DNA from: Streptomyces seoulensis
Lineage (GTDB): Bacteria > Actinomycetota > Actinomycetes > Streptomycetales > Streptomycetaceae
Direction of reading: 5' to 3'
DNA length: 64,000 bases
Assembly: GCA_013364255.1 (NCBI GenBank)
Contig: CP054937.1
Span: 26,058-90,057 of the forward strand
The first letter of the stretch is position 1. Each line of letters starts with the position of its first letter. Under the pieces are notes generated by a model. That model saw only the letters and a program-made list of their open reading frames with translations. It searched no databases and had not been told where the DNA came from. The position numbers were made by a program, and so were the translations under genes. This document shows, one piece after another, positions 47,988 to 56,815 of this stretch.

Positions 47988-50162
47988 ATGTCCAGTGCAG
48001 AACTGCCGGTGACACTCACCGACAAGCCGAAACGATGGGACTTCTCGCGCGATGCCGTCACCCACGGACGGCTCGTCGCGTGGGGCAGCGAACTTGGAGT
48101 CGCCACCGCCCTGGTCGCCCCACTCGCCGACATCCCCTGGGAAGCCGGAGCAGGCGCCGGCATCCTCTGCACCGGAACCGCCGTCCTCTACGAACGGGCC
48201 CGCGGCTCCTGGCGGCGCGTCCTCGCCGCCCGGGCCACCTCCTGGCTCGCCACCACCGGATGGCTGTCATACACGCTCGCCGAAGGCCCCACCCTGCTGA
48301 AGATGGCATTCGGCGGGGCCATCTGGGCGACCGGCGCCGCCGTCAACATCGGCATGGACAAATGGGGCGAGGAAACCCGCGCCGCCGAGAAGGAACTCGA
48401 CCGCCGCCTCGAGACCGGCGAAACCATCAAAGCAGCGCAGGACGGATGGGCCCGCCTCCTCGAGGACATCTGCGGCATCGAAAACGCAGTCGCCGACCCC
48501 GTCATCGACCGCTGGACCAGCGGAGCCGGCTACACCGTGAAAATCACCCTGCCCGCCCACCTGAACATCGACGCCCTCCGCGGCTACGAGGCCCCCCTCG
48601 CAGGAGCCCTCCACCTCCCCAAGGGCGGCGGCGTCAGCTTCAACGCCGGTGGCCCCAACACCCCCCGCCACGTCGTCTACATCGCCGTCACCGAAAAAAA
48701 CATGATGAGCGGCGCCATCCCCTACCCCAAGCTCACCCCGACCACCATCAACAAGCCCGTCGGCTTCGGAGTCGTCGGCAACGGCGCCGAAGCAGGCCTC
48801 AACCTCAAGGACGAGGGCTTCATCGCCATCGGAGCCCAGGGCTCCGGCAAGACCGCCCTCATGAAGACCCTCGGCCTCGGCCTGGTCCGCTGCGTCGACG
48901 CCATCGTCATCGACCTCGACACCTCAGCCAAGATGAGCGCCGTCTTCGTCAACCCCTACCTGCGGTACGGCATCGGCCGGCCCCTCATCGACTGGCCCGC
49001 CACCACCGAAGACGAATGCCGCCTCGTCATCCAAGCCGCCAAAGCAGCGATCGCCGCACGCAAAACCGAGTACGCCGACCTCCTCGAAGACGAAGACGTC
49101 GACAACCTGCCCGCCCGACCCGACATCCCCGCCATCCACATCCGCGTCGACGAGACCAAGAGCATGCCCGACGACGTACTCGACGGCATTGACTTCATCA
49201 TCGAAGAAGGACGCTCCGTCAACGTACGCGTCTCCAACACCGGCCTGCGCGCCACCCGCGAATACATCACCGGCACCATGGACGAACTCACCCCCGGCCG
49301 CATCGGCCTGCGCACCAACAACAGCTCCGAACTCCAGATGCTGTTCCCCGACACAGGCGCCCCCGACATGGCCATCTTCACCGACCCCGGCACCGTCGCC
49401 TACATGTCCACCACCAAGGGACCCTTCCAGCCCACCCCCGCCAAGGCCTACGCCACCATGGCCGAAGCCTTCACCCAGGGCAGCGACGACTACCAGCGCA
49501 TGCAGACCCTGTTCATGGACGCCGCCCGGGAACTCTCGGACATCCGACCCGACATGGACCCCATCACCGCCAAGGCCATGGGTCTGGCCTGGTCCCAGCG
49601 CTGGGCTCGCATCATCCCCAACCTTCGCGGCGACGCCCACGGCAACGTTACCGCCGACCGTATGCACGAATCCGTATGGGAGCTGTACCAGTCCTGGGAG
49701 AAGCCTGTCTCCTACGACCTACTCCTCGGCCGAGCCGCCGACGATGACGGCTATACCCTTGCCACGCCGTTGAACGCCGCCGCGGCCGAGATTCCCCGCC
49801 TGTCCGAGACGATGCTCGACGACGACGAACTCGACCGGATCGCCGCCCAAGAAGCAGCCATCGAACTCGCCAAAACCTCGGCCAAGCCCAAGACCGATGA
49901 CGACCTCGCCGTCGAACTGTTCACCTCCATGGGCCGGCCCGCCAAGCCCAGCGAGATCTACCCGCTCATGGTGAAGGCCGGCTACGAGAAGTCCGAGCGC
50001 ACCTTCCGCGACCTGGTCGCAAAACTCGGCCTGCAAGACAAGCTGACCAAGCGTCATGATGGAACCTACGCGGCAGTCGAGTGCGGTGAGGATTCCAATG
50101 CAGGACGAGTTCCCGGACCTGAAGATGACCCCGATGGAAGCAGCGATGCTCCACATGGCTGA
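47988..50162 (+). CDS. traB: FtsK/SpoIIIE-type conjugal DNA translocase TraB
   Basis: 724 residues, ATG 47988 with GAAGGGAGAGA. Two or more membrane spans at ~35-110, a Walker A GAQGSGKT at 282-289, a Walker B-like DAIVIDLD and a later IHIRVDETKSMPDDVLDGID. The C-terminal wing (VELFTSMGRPAKPSEIYPLM, VKAGYEKSERTFRDLV) resembles the winged helix that reads 8-bp clt repeats. Known role: hexameric pore moving double-stranded plasmid DNA between hyphae, without a relaxase. Confidence 0.88.
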   Translation: MSSAELPVTLTDKPKRWDFSRDAVTHGRLVAWGSELGVATALVAPLADIPWEAGAGAGILCTGTAVLYERARGSWRRVLAARATSWLATTGWLSYTLAEGPTLLKMAFGGAIWATGAAVNIGMDKWGEETRAAEKELDRRLETGETIKAAQDGWARLLEDICGIENAVADPVIDRWTSGAGYTVKITLPAHLNIDALRGYEAPLAGALHLPKGGGVSFNAGGPNTPRHVVYIAVTEKNMMSGAIPYPKLTPTTINKPVGFGVVGNGAEAGLNLKDEGFIAIGAQGSGKTALMKTLGLGLVRCVDAIVIDLDTSAKMSAVFVNPYLRYGIGRPLIDWPATTEDECRLVIQAAKAAIAARKTEYADLLEDEDVDNLPARPDIPAIHIRVDETKSMPDDVLDGIDFIIEEGRSVNVRVSNTGLRATREYITGTMDELTPGRIGLRTNNSSELQMLFPDTGAPDMAIFTDPGTVAYMSTTKGPFQPTPAKAYATMAEAFTQGSDDYQRMQTLFMDAARELSDIRPDMDPITAKAMGLAWSQRWARIIPNLRGDAHGNVTADRMHESVWELYQSWEKPVSYDLLLGRAADDDGYTLATPLNAAAAEIPRLSETMLDDDELDRIAAQEAAIELAKTSAKPKTDDDLAVELFTSMGRPAKPSEIYPLMVKAGYEKSERTFRDLVAKLGLQDKLTKRHDGTYAAVECGEDSNAGRVPGPEDDPDGSSDAPHG

Positions 50163-50274
50163 GCTGATCGACGGCCTGAAGAAGGCTGGCCTCAGCGAGG
50201 CCAGCGCAGTGCGCTTCGCCGCCATCTACTTCAACGAGCAGTCGGGCAACGTCGACGACTCGGATATCGACTGA
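50098..50274 (+). CDS. Small helical protein overlapping traB 3' end (58 aa)
   Basis: ATG 50098 with GTGAGG, 65 nt inside traB in another frame. KMTPMEAAMLHMAELIDGLK then KAGLSEASAVRFAAIYFN. Acidic end. Followed by a strong terminator, so it closes the operon. Confidence 0.5.
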   Translation: MQDEFPDLKMTPMEAAMLHMAELIDGLKKAGLSEASAVRFAAIYFNEQSGNVDDSDID

Positions 50275-50289
50275 TCACATCACACGGCC

Positions 50290-50322
50290 AGGAAGCCCCC
50301 GGGTCGTACCCGGGGGCTTCCT
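50290..50322 (+). terminator. Terminator after transfer operon
   Basis: AGGAAGCCCCCGGGT (50290-50304), loop CGT, ACCCGGGGGCTTCCT (50308-50322). A perfect 15-bp stem. Confidence 0.85.
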
Positions 50323-50357
50323 GCATCCCCACCCACCGCTGAAGGAGACCAACTACC

Positions 50358-50912
50358 GTGAACCGCCTGCCCGAGCCCATCGCGCGGCAGCCCCACCCCA
50401 CCCAGGCCGGGCAGCCCACCCCCGACACCGCCGCCCACGCCTTCCTCGCCGAGATCGAAACCGCCCTCGCCCAAGCCACCCGCACCGACAACCCAGCCCC
50501 CACCGCATTCCGCGACCCCACACCCATCCCCACCATCGGCCCCACCCCGCCCGTACCCCAGCCCGGACGCCCCCCCATGAGCAGCAAAGCCACCGACGAC
50601 AGCGTCCGCATGCTCTCCGCCGGCTTCCTCACCCTCTGCGGCGGCGGCGCCATCTCCAGCATCCTCTGGGCCTCCGGCCACGCCGACCCCACCACCATCG
50701 GCGTCATGGCAGCCGCCCCCGCCGGCCTCGCCATCCCGATCCTCGCCCTGTCCCGCCTCGTCAAGCGCGCCAAGAACGTCGTGGCGGCCGCGCCGCCCGT
50801 CGTGCACAACCACTACGACGGCATCGTCCACGTGGACGCCCGCACCGTGAACAGCCAGACCCGCGGCGTCTGGGCCAGCACCCGCAACCAACTGCCCCGC
50901 GGCAGCCAGTAG
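50358..50912 (+). CDS. Spd-like two-span membrane protein
   Basis: 184 residues from GTG 50358; ATG 50578 is an alternative start. Pro-rich N terminus, then two spans (MLSAGFLTLCGGGAISSILW and IGVMAAAPAGLAIPILALS). Next HNHYDGIVHVDARTVNSQTR ends in GVWASTRNQL, a C-terminal signature I associate with Streptomyces plasmid and integrative elements. Probably a spread accessory. Confidence 0.6.
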   Translation: MNRLPEPIARQPHPTQAGQPTPDTAAHAFLAEIETALAQATRTDNPAPTAFRDPTPIPTIGPTPPVPQPGRPPMSSKATDDSVRMLSAGFLTLCGGGAISSILWASGHADPTTIGVMAAAPAGLAIPILALSRLVKRAKNVVAAAPPVVHNHYDGIVHVDARTVNSQTRGVWASTRNQLPRGSQ

Positions 50913-50967
50913 CAGCCGGGGGGATAGCAGCTCAGACAAACCCCGCCCGGTAGGGCAGCATCAGAAC

Positions 50968-51031
50968 TGCACGGCCCGGCTCTCCTAGAGTCACGGTGTC
51001 CCCGCGCCCAACTCATAGGCCGGGCCGTGCA
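50968..51031. terminator. Long-range 13-bp inverted repeat
   Basis: TGCACGGCCCGGC (50968-50980) pairs with GCCGGGCCGTGCA (51019-51031) across a 38-nt loop. A second stem (GGCCCCCGC-type/GCGGGGGCC) follows before 51115, so this interval separates the transfer region from the antisense lipoprotein gene. Confidence 0.5.
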
Positions 51032-51129
51032 CACACAGCCAGCCCAGGCCGCTTCCCCCTCCGGCCCCGGGCACACAACGGCCCCCGCCCCCGCCCATCC
51101 CCTGGCGCGAGCGGGGGCCGCCCCCTGTC

Positions 51130-51579
51130 TCAGCCTTCCGGATGCTCCCGGAACCACGCCACCATCCGCTGGATCGGCGTGCTCACGGCCAGCATGTTCC
51201 CTCGTGCCGCTAGATTGTCCCGCCCGTAGTTGTCGGCCTGCCGCTCCGCCTCATCCACGAACCCGATCGGCACCGCATACAGGCTGGGGTCCTTCGCCCG
51301 CATCGCATCCCGCACCCGCACCGCGGCCGCGAGCTTCCGCGTCATGAACTCCTGACAGTCGTCCGCGTCCGTGCACCCCGACGCCGTCTCCTCCTCGTAC
51401 GCCTCCAACGCATCCCGCGGCATCACAGACGGCACCGACGGCGACGCAGACACCGAAGCCGACGCCTTCCCGCCACCCTCACCGGAACCGCCGTCCCCGC
51501 AGCCGGCCAGCACCAACACCACGGCCACCACAGCAGCCACCATCCCCACCCTGCGCGATCTCCTCATGCCGCGCAGCAT
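51130..51579 (-). CDS. Lipoprotein (antisense moron in virion region)
   Basis: About 149 residues (ATG 51579; ATG 51567 alternative). Basic start, hydrophobic helix (VGMVAAVVAVVLVLAGC) with the lipobox LAGC, then a Ser/Gly linker. The exported domain has a C...D-D-C pair (GCTDADDCQEFM). Monocistronic and opposite to all neighbours between TraB and the terminase. Morons of this kind often modify the host envelope or exclude related phages. That role is inference. Confidence 0.75.
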   Translation of the reverse strand: MLRGMRRSRRVGMVAAVVAVVLVLAGCGDGGSGEGGGKASASVSASPSVPSVMPRDALEAYEEETASGCTDADDCQEFMTRKLAAAVRVRDAMRAKDPSLYAVPIGFVDEAERQADNYGRDNLAARGNMLAVSTPIQRMVAWFREHPEG

Positions 51580-51636
51580 GCCCCCACCCAGCCACCCGAG
51601 GGAACACACCAACCAAAATCGGCGATCATCCGTGAT

Positions 51637-51650
51637 AGGCGCGGGGCCTG
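51637..51650 (+). repeat. 14-mer hairpin repeat, copy A (before terminase small subunit)
   Basis: AGGCGCGGGGCCTG, identical to 54792-54805 and 56773-56786. Can fold as AGGC/GCCT with a GC-rich loop. 28 nt before ATG 51679. Confidence 0.65.
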
Positions 51651-51678
51651 ACAACCACACAGCGGGAGCCCCACCGCC

Positions 51679-52224
51679 ATGCCCTGGTCAAAACTCAAGA
51701 CGGACGAAGTCACCGTCCGCCGCACCGAACTCCTCAAACTACGCCGGCAAGGAGTCCGCTTCGACGACCCCCGCGTCGAAGCCCTCGGCTACAGCAGCCC
51801 CAACGCCGCCCGCAAAGACCTGACCCGCGCCCTCGAAGCCCACCGCAAAGAGGAAAAGGCAGAGATCGGCGTCTACCGGCAGCAAGAGAACGAACGCCTC
51901 GACACCCTCCTCGAAGCCGCCTGGCCACAGGCCACCCAGCCCACCCCGATCCGAGACAAGGAAGGCAACGTCGTCGGCGAGGAACTCGACATGCGGGCCG
52001 TCGACACCGTCCTCCGCCTCATGGACCGCCGCGCCAAACTCAACGGCCTCGACATGCCCGCCAAGGCCGAAGTCACCGGAGCAGACGGCGGCCCCCTCGC
52101 CCTCTCCACCGCCGACCCCGACAAACTGGCAGCGCTCATCGCCGCCACCAGCCGGCTCGACACCGCGACCCCGGCCAACACCGCCACCTCCACCCCGACC
52201 GAAGACGAAGAGGCGGCCCCATGA
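51679..52224 (+). CDS. Terminase small subunit-like protein
   Basis: 181 residues. An N-terminal HTH (TVRRTELLKLRRQGVRFDDP, LGYSSPNAARKDLTRALEA) typical of packaging-recognition subunits is followed by an oligomerisation helix and MRAVDTVLRLMDRRAKLNGL. The tail is Ala/Thr-rich. Directly ahead of the large terminase with one small gene between. ATGA overlap. Confidence 0.75.
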   Translation: MPWSKLKTDEVTVRRTELLKLRRQGVRFDDPRVEALGYSSPNAARKDLTRALEAHRKEEKAEIGVYRQQENERLDTLLEAAWPQATQPTPIRDKEGNVVGEELDMRAVDTVLRLMDRRAKLNGLDMPAKAEVTGADGGPLALSTADPDKLAALIAATSRLDTATPANTATSTPTEDEEAAP

Positions 52225-52469
52225 GCAGCCAGTACGCCTACGCTGACAAGCTCGCAACGGAACTCCACCGCCGCGCCTGCCGCCTTCACGAGCTACGCGC
52301 CGATCTCGTTGCCAACAGCGACCGCATCAACCACGTGCGGGGCGAGGTCATCGGCCTCCGCAGCGCGCTCGGAATCGTTCTCGGCGGCACTGTGCCAGGC
52401 GGCACAGCCGACCGGCTCGCCTTCACGTACTACGAGCAGTGGCTCACCCGTCAGGCACTGCCAGGGTGA
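52221..52469 (+). CDS. Small helical protein between terminase genes (82 aa)
   Basis: ATGA overlap upstream, GTGA downstream. Helical (YADKLATELHRRACRLHELR). Position suggests a packaging accessory. No family recognised. Confidence 0.5.
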   Translation: MSSQYAYADKLATELHRRACRLHELRADLVANSDRINHVRGEVIGLRSALGIVLGGTVPGGTADRLAFTYYEQWLTRQALPG

Positions 52470-53998
52470 GCACCGCCATCGAGGAGCAGGTCGCGGTCTA
52501 CCGCACCCTCCCCGCCGACCAGCGCCAGCAGATCGCCCGTCTCGCCGACACCGAGACACGGGCCGCTCTGACATGGGCTGAGAAGCAGATGGCCATCGAA
52601 CGCTCCCCAGGTGCCATGGCCGCAGCCCTGACCGGCGGCCGCGAGTGGCAGGCCCGACACCTGGACCTCATCGACCAGGCCTTCGTCCGCATCGCCAACG
52701 GTGAACGGATGCGAGTCCTGCTGAACATGCCGCCACGCCACGGAAAGAGCGCTCGTGCCGCGCGGTGGGCCCCCCTCTGGTACCTGGCCCGGCACCCCGA
52801 CCACCGCATCATGATCGCCTCCTACGCCGCCAAGCTCGCCGAAGGACACGGCAGGTGGATCCGCGACAGCATCCGCGAACACGGCAACGACATCGGCATC
52901 AACCTTCGATACGGCTCTCAGGCAGCCAACCGCTTCGACCTCGAAGGAACCGAGGGCGGCCTCGTCACCGCAGGCGTCGGCGGATCCCTGACCGGCATGG
53001 GCGCAAACGTCGCCATAGTCGATGACCCCCTGAAAGACGCCAAAGACGCCGACAGTCCCGTCAAGCTCGCCACCCTCTGGGACTGGTGGCAGCAAGTCAT
53101 CAACACTCGCATGGAACCCAACGGCTCCATCATCGTCATCCAGACACGCTGGTCCCAGAACGACCTCGCCGGCCGCATCCTCCAAAGCGGCGCCGACGGC
53201 TGGACCGTCCTCAACCTCCCCGCCATCGCCATGACCGAAGGCGACCCCCTCGGCAGGAAGGTCGGCGAACCTCTCTGGCCCGAACGGTTCCGGCTTACCC
53301 ACCTCAACCGCTTCAAGAAGGACGTCGGTGAACGCGGCTGGTGGGCCCTCTACCAGCAGGAGCCCAGACCGCTTGAGGGCGGCGTGTGGAAGTGGCCGTG
53401 GATCACCGACAACCGCATCACCGCCCAAGCCTTCCGCGGCATCGACCTCACCCGCACACTCGTCGCCATCGACACCGCCGGCGGACGTGAAGACAGCGAC
53501 GAAGTCGGCATCATCGGCGGCGGCCGCGACGCATCCGGGGAGATGTACCTCCTCGCCGACCACTCCCGGAAGATGGGCGCAGCCGAGTGGGGCCGCGCCG
53601 CATGCCTCCTCGCCATCGAACTTCAGGCAGACGCGTTCGTCGTCGAATCCAACTTCGGCGGCGACATGGCGGCCCAGATCCTCCGCCAGGCCTGGCAGGA
53701 ACTGGAACGTGAGGGCGCCACCGGCGGCATGCTGATGCCTCGCATCATCGAAGTCACTGCCAAGGTCGGCAAGCGCCTGCGCGCCGAACCTGTCGCCCAG
53801 CTCTACGAGAACGGGCACGTCCACCACGTCGGAGAGTTCCCCGGCCTCGAAGTCCAGTACGTCTCCTGGATCCCCGGCATGGACAGTCCCGACCGCCTGG
53901 ACGCGGCAGTGCACCTCATCACCGAACTGGCCGATCCTGCGTCCGCTGCTGTCGGCTCTACCAACTACAGCGACCAGCGACTGCGTGGACGGAGGTAG
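52466..53998 (+). CDS. Terminase large subunit
   Basis: 510 residues from GTG 52466. ATPase: Walker A-like PPRHGKS at 89-95, Walker B VAIVDDP at 182-188, coupling segment IQTRWSQNDLAGRIL. Nuclease domain: D336 in VAIDTAGG, then DSDEVGIIGGG and a late D in SPDRLDAAVHL. Known role: ATP-driven DNA translocation into the prohead and genome cutting. Closest in layout to Terminase_6-type enzymes. Confidence 0.95.
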   Translation: MSTAIEEQVAVYRTLPADQRQQIARLADTETRAALTWAEKQMAIERSPGAMAAALTGGREWQARHLDLIDQAFVRIANGERMRVLLNMPPRHGKSARAARWAPLWYLARHPDHRIMIASYAAKLAEGHGRWIRDSIREHGNDIGINLRYGSQAANRFDLEGTEGGLVTAGVGGSLTGMGANVAIVDDPLKDAKDADSPVKLATLWDWWQQVINTRMEPNGSIIVIQTRWSQNDLAGRILQSGADGWTVLNLPAIAMTEGDPLGRKVGEPLWPERFRLTHLNRFKKDVGERGWWALYQQEPRPLEGGVWKWPWITDNRITAQAFRGIDLTRTLVAIDTAGGREDSDEVGIIGGGRDASGEMYLLADHSRKMGAAEWGRAACLLAIELQADAFVVESNFGGDMAAQILRQAWQELEREGATGGMLMPRIIEVTAKVGKRLRAEPVAQLYENGHVHHVGEFPGLEVQYVSWIPGMDSPDRLDAAVHLITELADPASAAVGSTNYSDQRLRGRR

Positions 53999-54002
53999 TG
54001 AG

Positions 54003-54095
54003 GTGACGATCAGTCAGTTGGTTAGGCAGTCGCTCACAGCGGGCAAGCTCACCGACGCAGTTGACCGCATAGCCCTCACAGAAAGAGGCGCTTAA
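54003..54095 (+). CDS. Tiny protein downstream of terminase (30 aa)
   Basis: GTG 54003 follows GGAGG (53991-53995). Reads MTISQLVRQSLTAGKLTDAV then DRIALTERGA. The good ribosome site is the main support. Function unknown. Confidence 0.4.
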   Translation: MTISQLVRQSLTAGKLTDAVDRIALTERGA

Positions 54096-54317
54096 CCCTG
54101 AGTGCCACCAGCGATCCACAAGATGCAATCAATGTTGCATAACAGCAGGTCACACGCTTTATGGAGCGGCAATCGATCACTGCTGCTGTGACGCTGAGGC
54201 TGCGAGCAGACATGCGTTCCACGTCCCTCGCACGACGTCTGCTGGTTCGGAAAAGTTCCAAACTCGGGGTACATTGACTGAGGACTTCACGCATCTCCAG
54301 ATGCGTGCAAGGCCAGC

Positions 54318-54350
54318 AAAAAAGAACCGCCCCCCTGGATGGGAGGCGGT
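54318..54350 (-). terminator. Leftward rho-independent terminator
   Basis: On the minus strand ACCGCC (54350-54345) and GGCGGT (54331-54326), extended by inner G:C pairs, are followed by a run of Ts (54323-54318). It implies a leftward transcript starting at about 54470-54560. Confidence 0.7.
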
Positions 54351-54375
54351 CCTTCGCCGGGCGCCGGACTGTGGA

Positions 54376-54465
54376 CTACTTGTGCGCAGCCAACTGGTTG
54401 AGCAGATCCAGGAAGCTGGTAACAAAGCACCAGAAGTTTCAGTCCGGTTGTTCGTTGTCGTTCAT
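54376..54465 (-). pseudogene. Small peptide gene interrupted by in-frame TGA
   Basis: From ATG 54465 the frame reads MNDNEQPD, TGA, then NFWCFVTSFLDL and NQLAAHK-type residues to TAG 54378-54376. The part beyond TGA is strikingly protein-like and hydrophobic. A terminator follows 26 nt on. Either a Trp codon mutated to TGA, or an 8-codon leader peptide precedes a decayed gene. Confidence 0.35.
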
Positions 54466-54791
54466 GCGTCACCTCACGTGCGGCCACGGGACTCAGGGTC
54501 CGGAGCGGGCCGCTTCCTCCGGGCCGCGGCACCGGGGGAACACGCTGTGACTGGTCGATAACGAACACCCGAGGCAGAGTCTACGTCCTCCCAGGACCCC
54601 TCCCGACCCTCCAAGGCCCCGGAACCCCGCCAACCCCGCCCACCAGGGCCGAAGATGGGCGACGTACGCCCGCACTGTCACCCGTTCGGATGAATCAGCG
54701 ATCCGACAATCCACACGGCCCACCGACCCTGCGCCCCGCGCGCTCTGCCAGCCGAGGGAACCTGCCGGCCCGCGCCCCGTACCCTGATCAC

Positions 54792-54805
54792 AGGCGCGGG
54801 GCCTG
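54792..54805 (+). repeat. 14-mer hairpin repeat, copy B (before portal)
   Basis: AGGCGCGGGGCCTG preceded by C, so the stem extends to CAGGC/GCCTG. 25 nt before GTG 54831. Confidence 0.65.
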
Positions 54806-54830
54806 GATGTCGTCGTACGAAGGAGCAGCG

Positions 54831-56750
54831 GTGGGCCTGCGCGAGGTCGTGATCCACGCCTGGTCGTGGCTGAACTACAAACCCGTCTACTCCGGCCACC
54901 ACGGCGACGGCACCGGCATGCCCAACCGGCGCGCCTTCCCTGAAGCCAACGCCATGTGGGTGCCCGAAGAGGACCAGAAACGCCTCGCCGCGTACAAGCT
55001 CCTCACCGCCTACGACCAGAACCAGGCCTTCGAACTCGCCGAAGCCGCCGGCGACGTCCACGCCCGCGAGAAACGCGAGTTCGGCGACCCCAGCATGTTC
55101 GTCGAGACCGTCATGTCCCACGTCCTGGGCCGCGAGCAGACCATCACCGTCGATGGCGCCGAACACGACACCGACCAGCCCACCCCCGAACAGGCCGCGG
55201 CCGCCCGCATCCAGGAACTTCTGCGGGACTGGGCTGAAGCCGAGCAGCTGCCCATGCGGATCCAGCAGTGCGAACGCAAGTCCGTCAGCCTCGGCGACGG
55301 CGTATACCGGCTCGCCTGGGACCCCAAACGGATGCGGCCCACCCTCCGCGTCCACGACCCCGGCTTCTACTTCCCCTGCCTGCCCGAAGACGGCGACGCC
55401 GGCGACTACCCCACCCGCGTCCACTTCGCGTGGGAACTCCCCGCCGACGAACGCCGCGGCACCAAGGCCCGCATCCGCCGCATCACCTACGAACTCGACT
55501 GGATCCGTCCCGCCACCGGCTCCGGTGTCGACGAAAGCGGGCGCCGAGCAGTCCGCGCGCCGCTTCCCCCCGCCGAACCCGACCCGGCCAACCCCGACGC
55601 TGAAGTCCCACCGCCCCTCACGCCTGGCGACGTCTACCACCCGGAGAACGGCGGCATCTCCCGCCAGTACCCGTGGAACGACCAGCCGGCCTACGTCACC
55701 TGCTACCTCACCGACGCCACCTGGCTCCTCGAGGACATCAAAGGCACCCCCGACGTCGACTCCCTCCCCCTGGAGACGGCGACGTTCGCGACCCGCGGCG
55801 ACGGCGAAGTCCTCGACCACCTCGACCTCCTCATCGACTTCCTCCCGGTGATCCACGTCCCCAACACCGTCCCTCCGGCAGAGGAGCACTGGGGGCAGTC
55901 GTCCCTGGCGAAGGTGTTGCAGGTGTTCGACGAACTCGCCTCGTCCGACACCGACTCGGCGAAAGCGTCCGCGACGACCGGCTCCCCGATGATCGGCCTG
56001 TGGGGCAAAGCCACCGCCGGCGCCGGCATGGACGTGCAGGAAGTCACGCCCGGCCTCATGGTCAAGCTCGGCGAAGGCGGCGGCATGACCGCCCTGGACA
56101 CCAGCAAGAACCTCGCCGAACTCCGCGACCACATCCACGACCTCGAAGACCGCGCCGCGAAAATAGCCCGGCTCCCCGCCGTCGCCCTCGGCACCCTCGA
56201 CCCGTCCCAGGCGCCGTCCGGATACGCCATGGACGTCTCCCTCGGCCCCCTCGACGCGCTCATCGCGTCCATGCGCCTGGCCCGCGACCACAAGTACGCG
56301 CTGCTGCTGAAGATGGTGCAGCGCCTGTACCTGGCCGGTCAGCACCCCGACTGGTCCGGCGTCACCCCGATGCCCGCCAAGCTGGCGTTCGGCTCGTACA
56401 AGCCCACCGACAAGCAAGGCGTCCTCACCCTCGTCACCGACGGCGTCAGCGGGGGAGTCCTCTCCCTGGAGACCGGCCTGAAGATGCTCATTGAGGCCGG
56501 CTTCCCCATCGACGACGCCGCCGAAGAGATCGAACGCATCCAGTCCCGCCAGTTCGACCAGGCCGTCAAGCTCGCCGACGCCACCGGCGACACCCAGCTC
56601 GTCGGTGCCTTCCTCGGTGTGAAGGTCACCGAACCCGACCCGGCGCCCACCCCCAACCTTCCGCCGGTGAACGTCAGCCAGCCGGCCCAGCCCGCGGCCG
56701 CCGACCCCGCACAGCAGCAGCCGCAGGGGAACGGGGGGAACACACCGTGA
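54831..56750 (+). CDS. Portal protein
   Basis: 639 residues. GTG 54831 chosen because AGGAG (54821-54825) is well placed; ATG 54807 is the alternative. WSWLNYKPVYSGHHGDG at the start, FVETVMSHVLGREQTITVDG and a long clip/wing region follow. The stem region has SSDTDSAKASATTGSPMIGL and LPAVALGTLDPSQAPSGYAM, typical of actinophage portals. Pro/Ala-rich tail. Forms the dodecameric DNA channel at the prohead vertex. Confidence 0.85.
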   Translation: MGLREVVIHAWSWLNYKPVYSGHHGDGTGMPNRRAFPEANAMWVPEEDQKRLAAYKLLTAYDQNQAFELAEAAGDVHAREKREFGDPSMFVETVMSHVLGREQTITVDGAEHDTDQPTPEQAAAARIQELLRDWAEAEQLPMRIQQCERKSVSLGDGVYRLAWDPKRMRPTLRVHDPGFYFPCLPEDGDAGDYPTRVHFAWELPADERRGTKARIRRITYELDWIRPATGSGVDESGRRAVRAPLPPAEPDPANPDAEVPPPLTPGDVYHPENGGISRQYPWNDQPAYVTCYLTDATWLLEDIKGTPDVDSLPLETATFATRGDGEVLDHLDLLIDFLPVIHVPNTVPPAEEHWGQSSLAKVLQVFDELASSDTDSAKASATTGSPMIGLWGKATAGAGMDVQEVTPGLMVKLGEGGGMTALDTSKNLAELRDHIHDLEDRAAKIARLPAVALGTLDPSQAPSGYAMDVSLGPLDALIASMRLARDHKYALLLKMVQRLYLAGQHPDWSGVTPMPAKLAFGSYKPTDKQGVLTLVTDGVSGGVLSLETGLKMLIEAGFPIDDAAEEIERIQSRQFDQAVKLADATGDTQLVGAFLGVKVTEPDPAPTPNLPPVNVSQPAQPAAADPAQQQPQGNGGNTP

Positions 56751-56772
56751 GATCTGTGCTGCACTTGGATCT

Positions 56773-56786
56773 AGGCGCGGGGCCTG
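56773..56786 (+). repeat. 14-mer hairpin repeat, copy C (before scaffold)
   Basis: AGGCGCGGGGCCTG in the context T...AC as in copy A. 29 nt before ATG 56816. Confidence 0.65.
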
Positions 56787-56815
56787 ACGAACTGTCCCAG
56801 GGAGGACTGTCACCA

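Larger units (their letters stand above)
54096..54830. other. Low-G+C non-coding region between terminase and portal
   Basis: About 735 nt, poorer in G+C than the flanks in its first half. Contents: TGCAA-TCAATG-TTGCA inverted repeat (54124-54139); possible rightward promoters (TTGCAT 54135 with TTTATG 17 nt on; TTCGGA-N18-TACATT ending 54275); a leftward transcription unit with its own terminator (below); one 14-mer hairpin copy (54792). A cos/pac or superinfection-control region is possible. No larger gene is supported. Confidence 0.45.

Noticed and set aside
52451..53914. 487-codon leftward frame opposite the terminase gene
   Set aside because: Shadow of the terminase gene: composition is the antisense of a G+C-rich coding sequence, no ribosome site, no domain.
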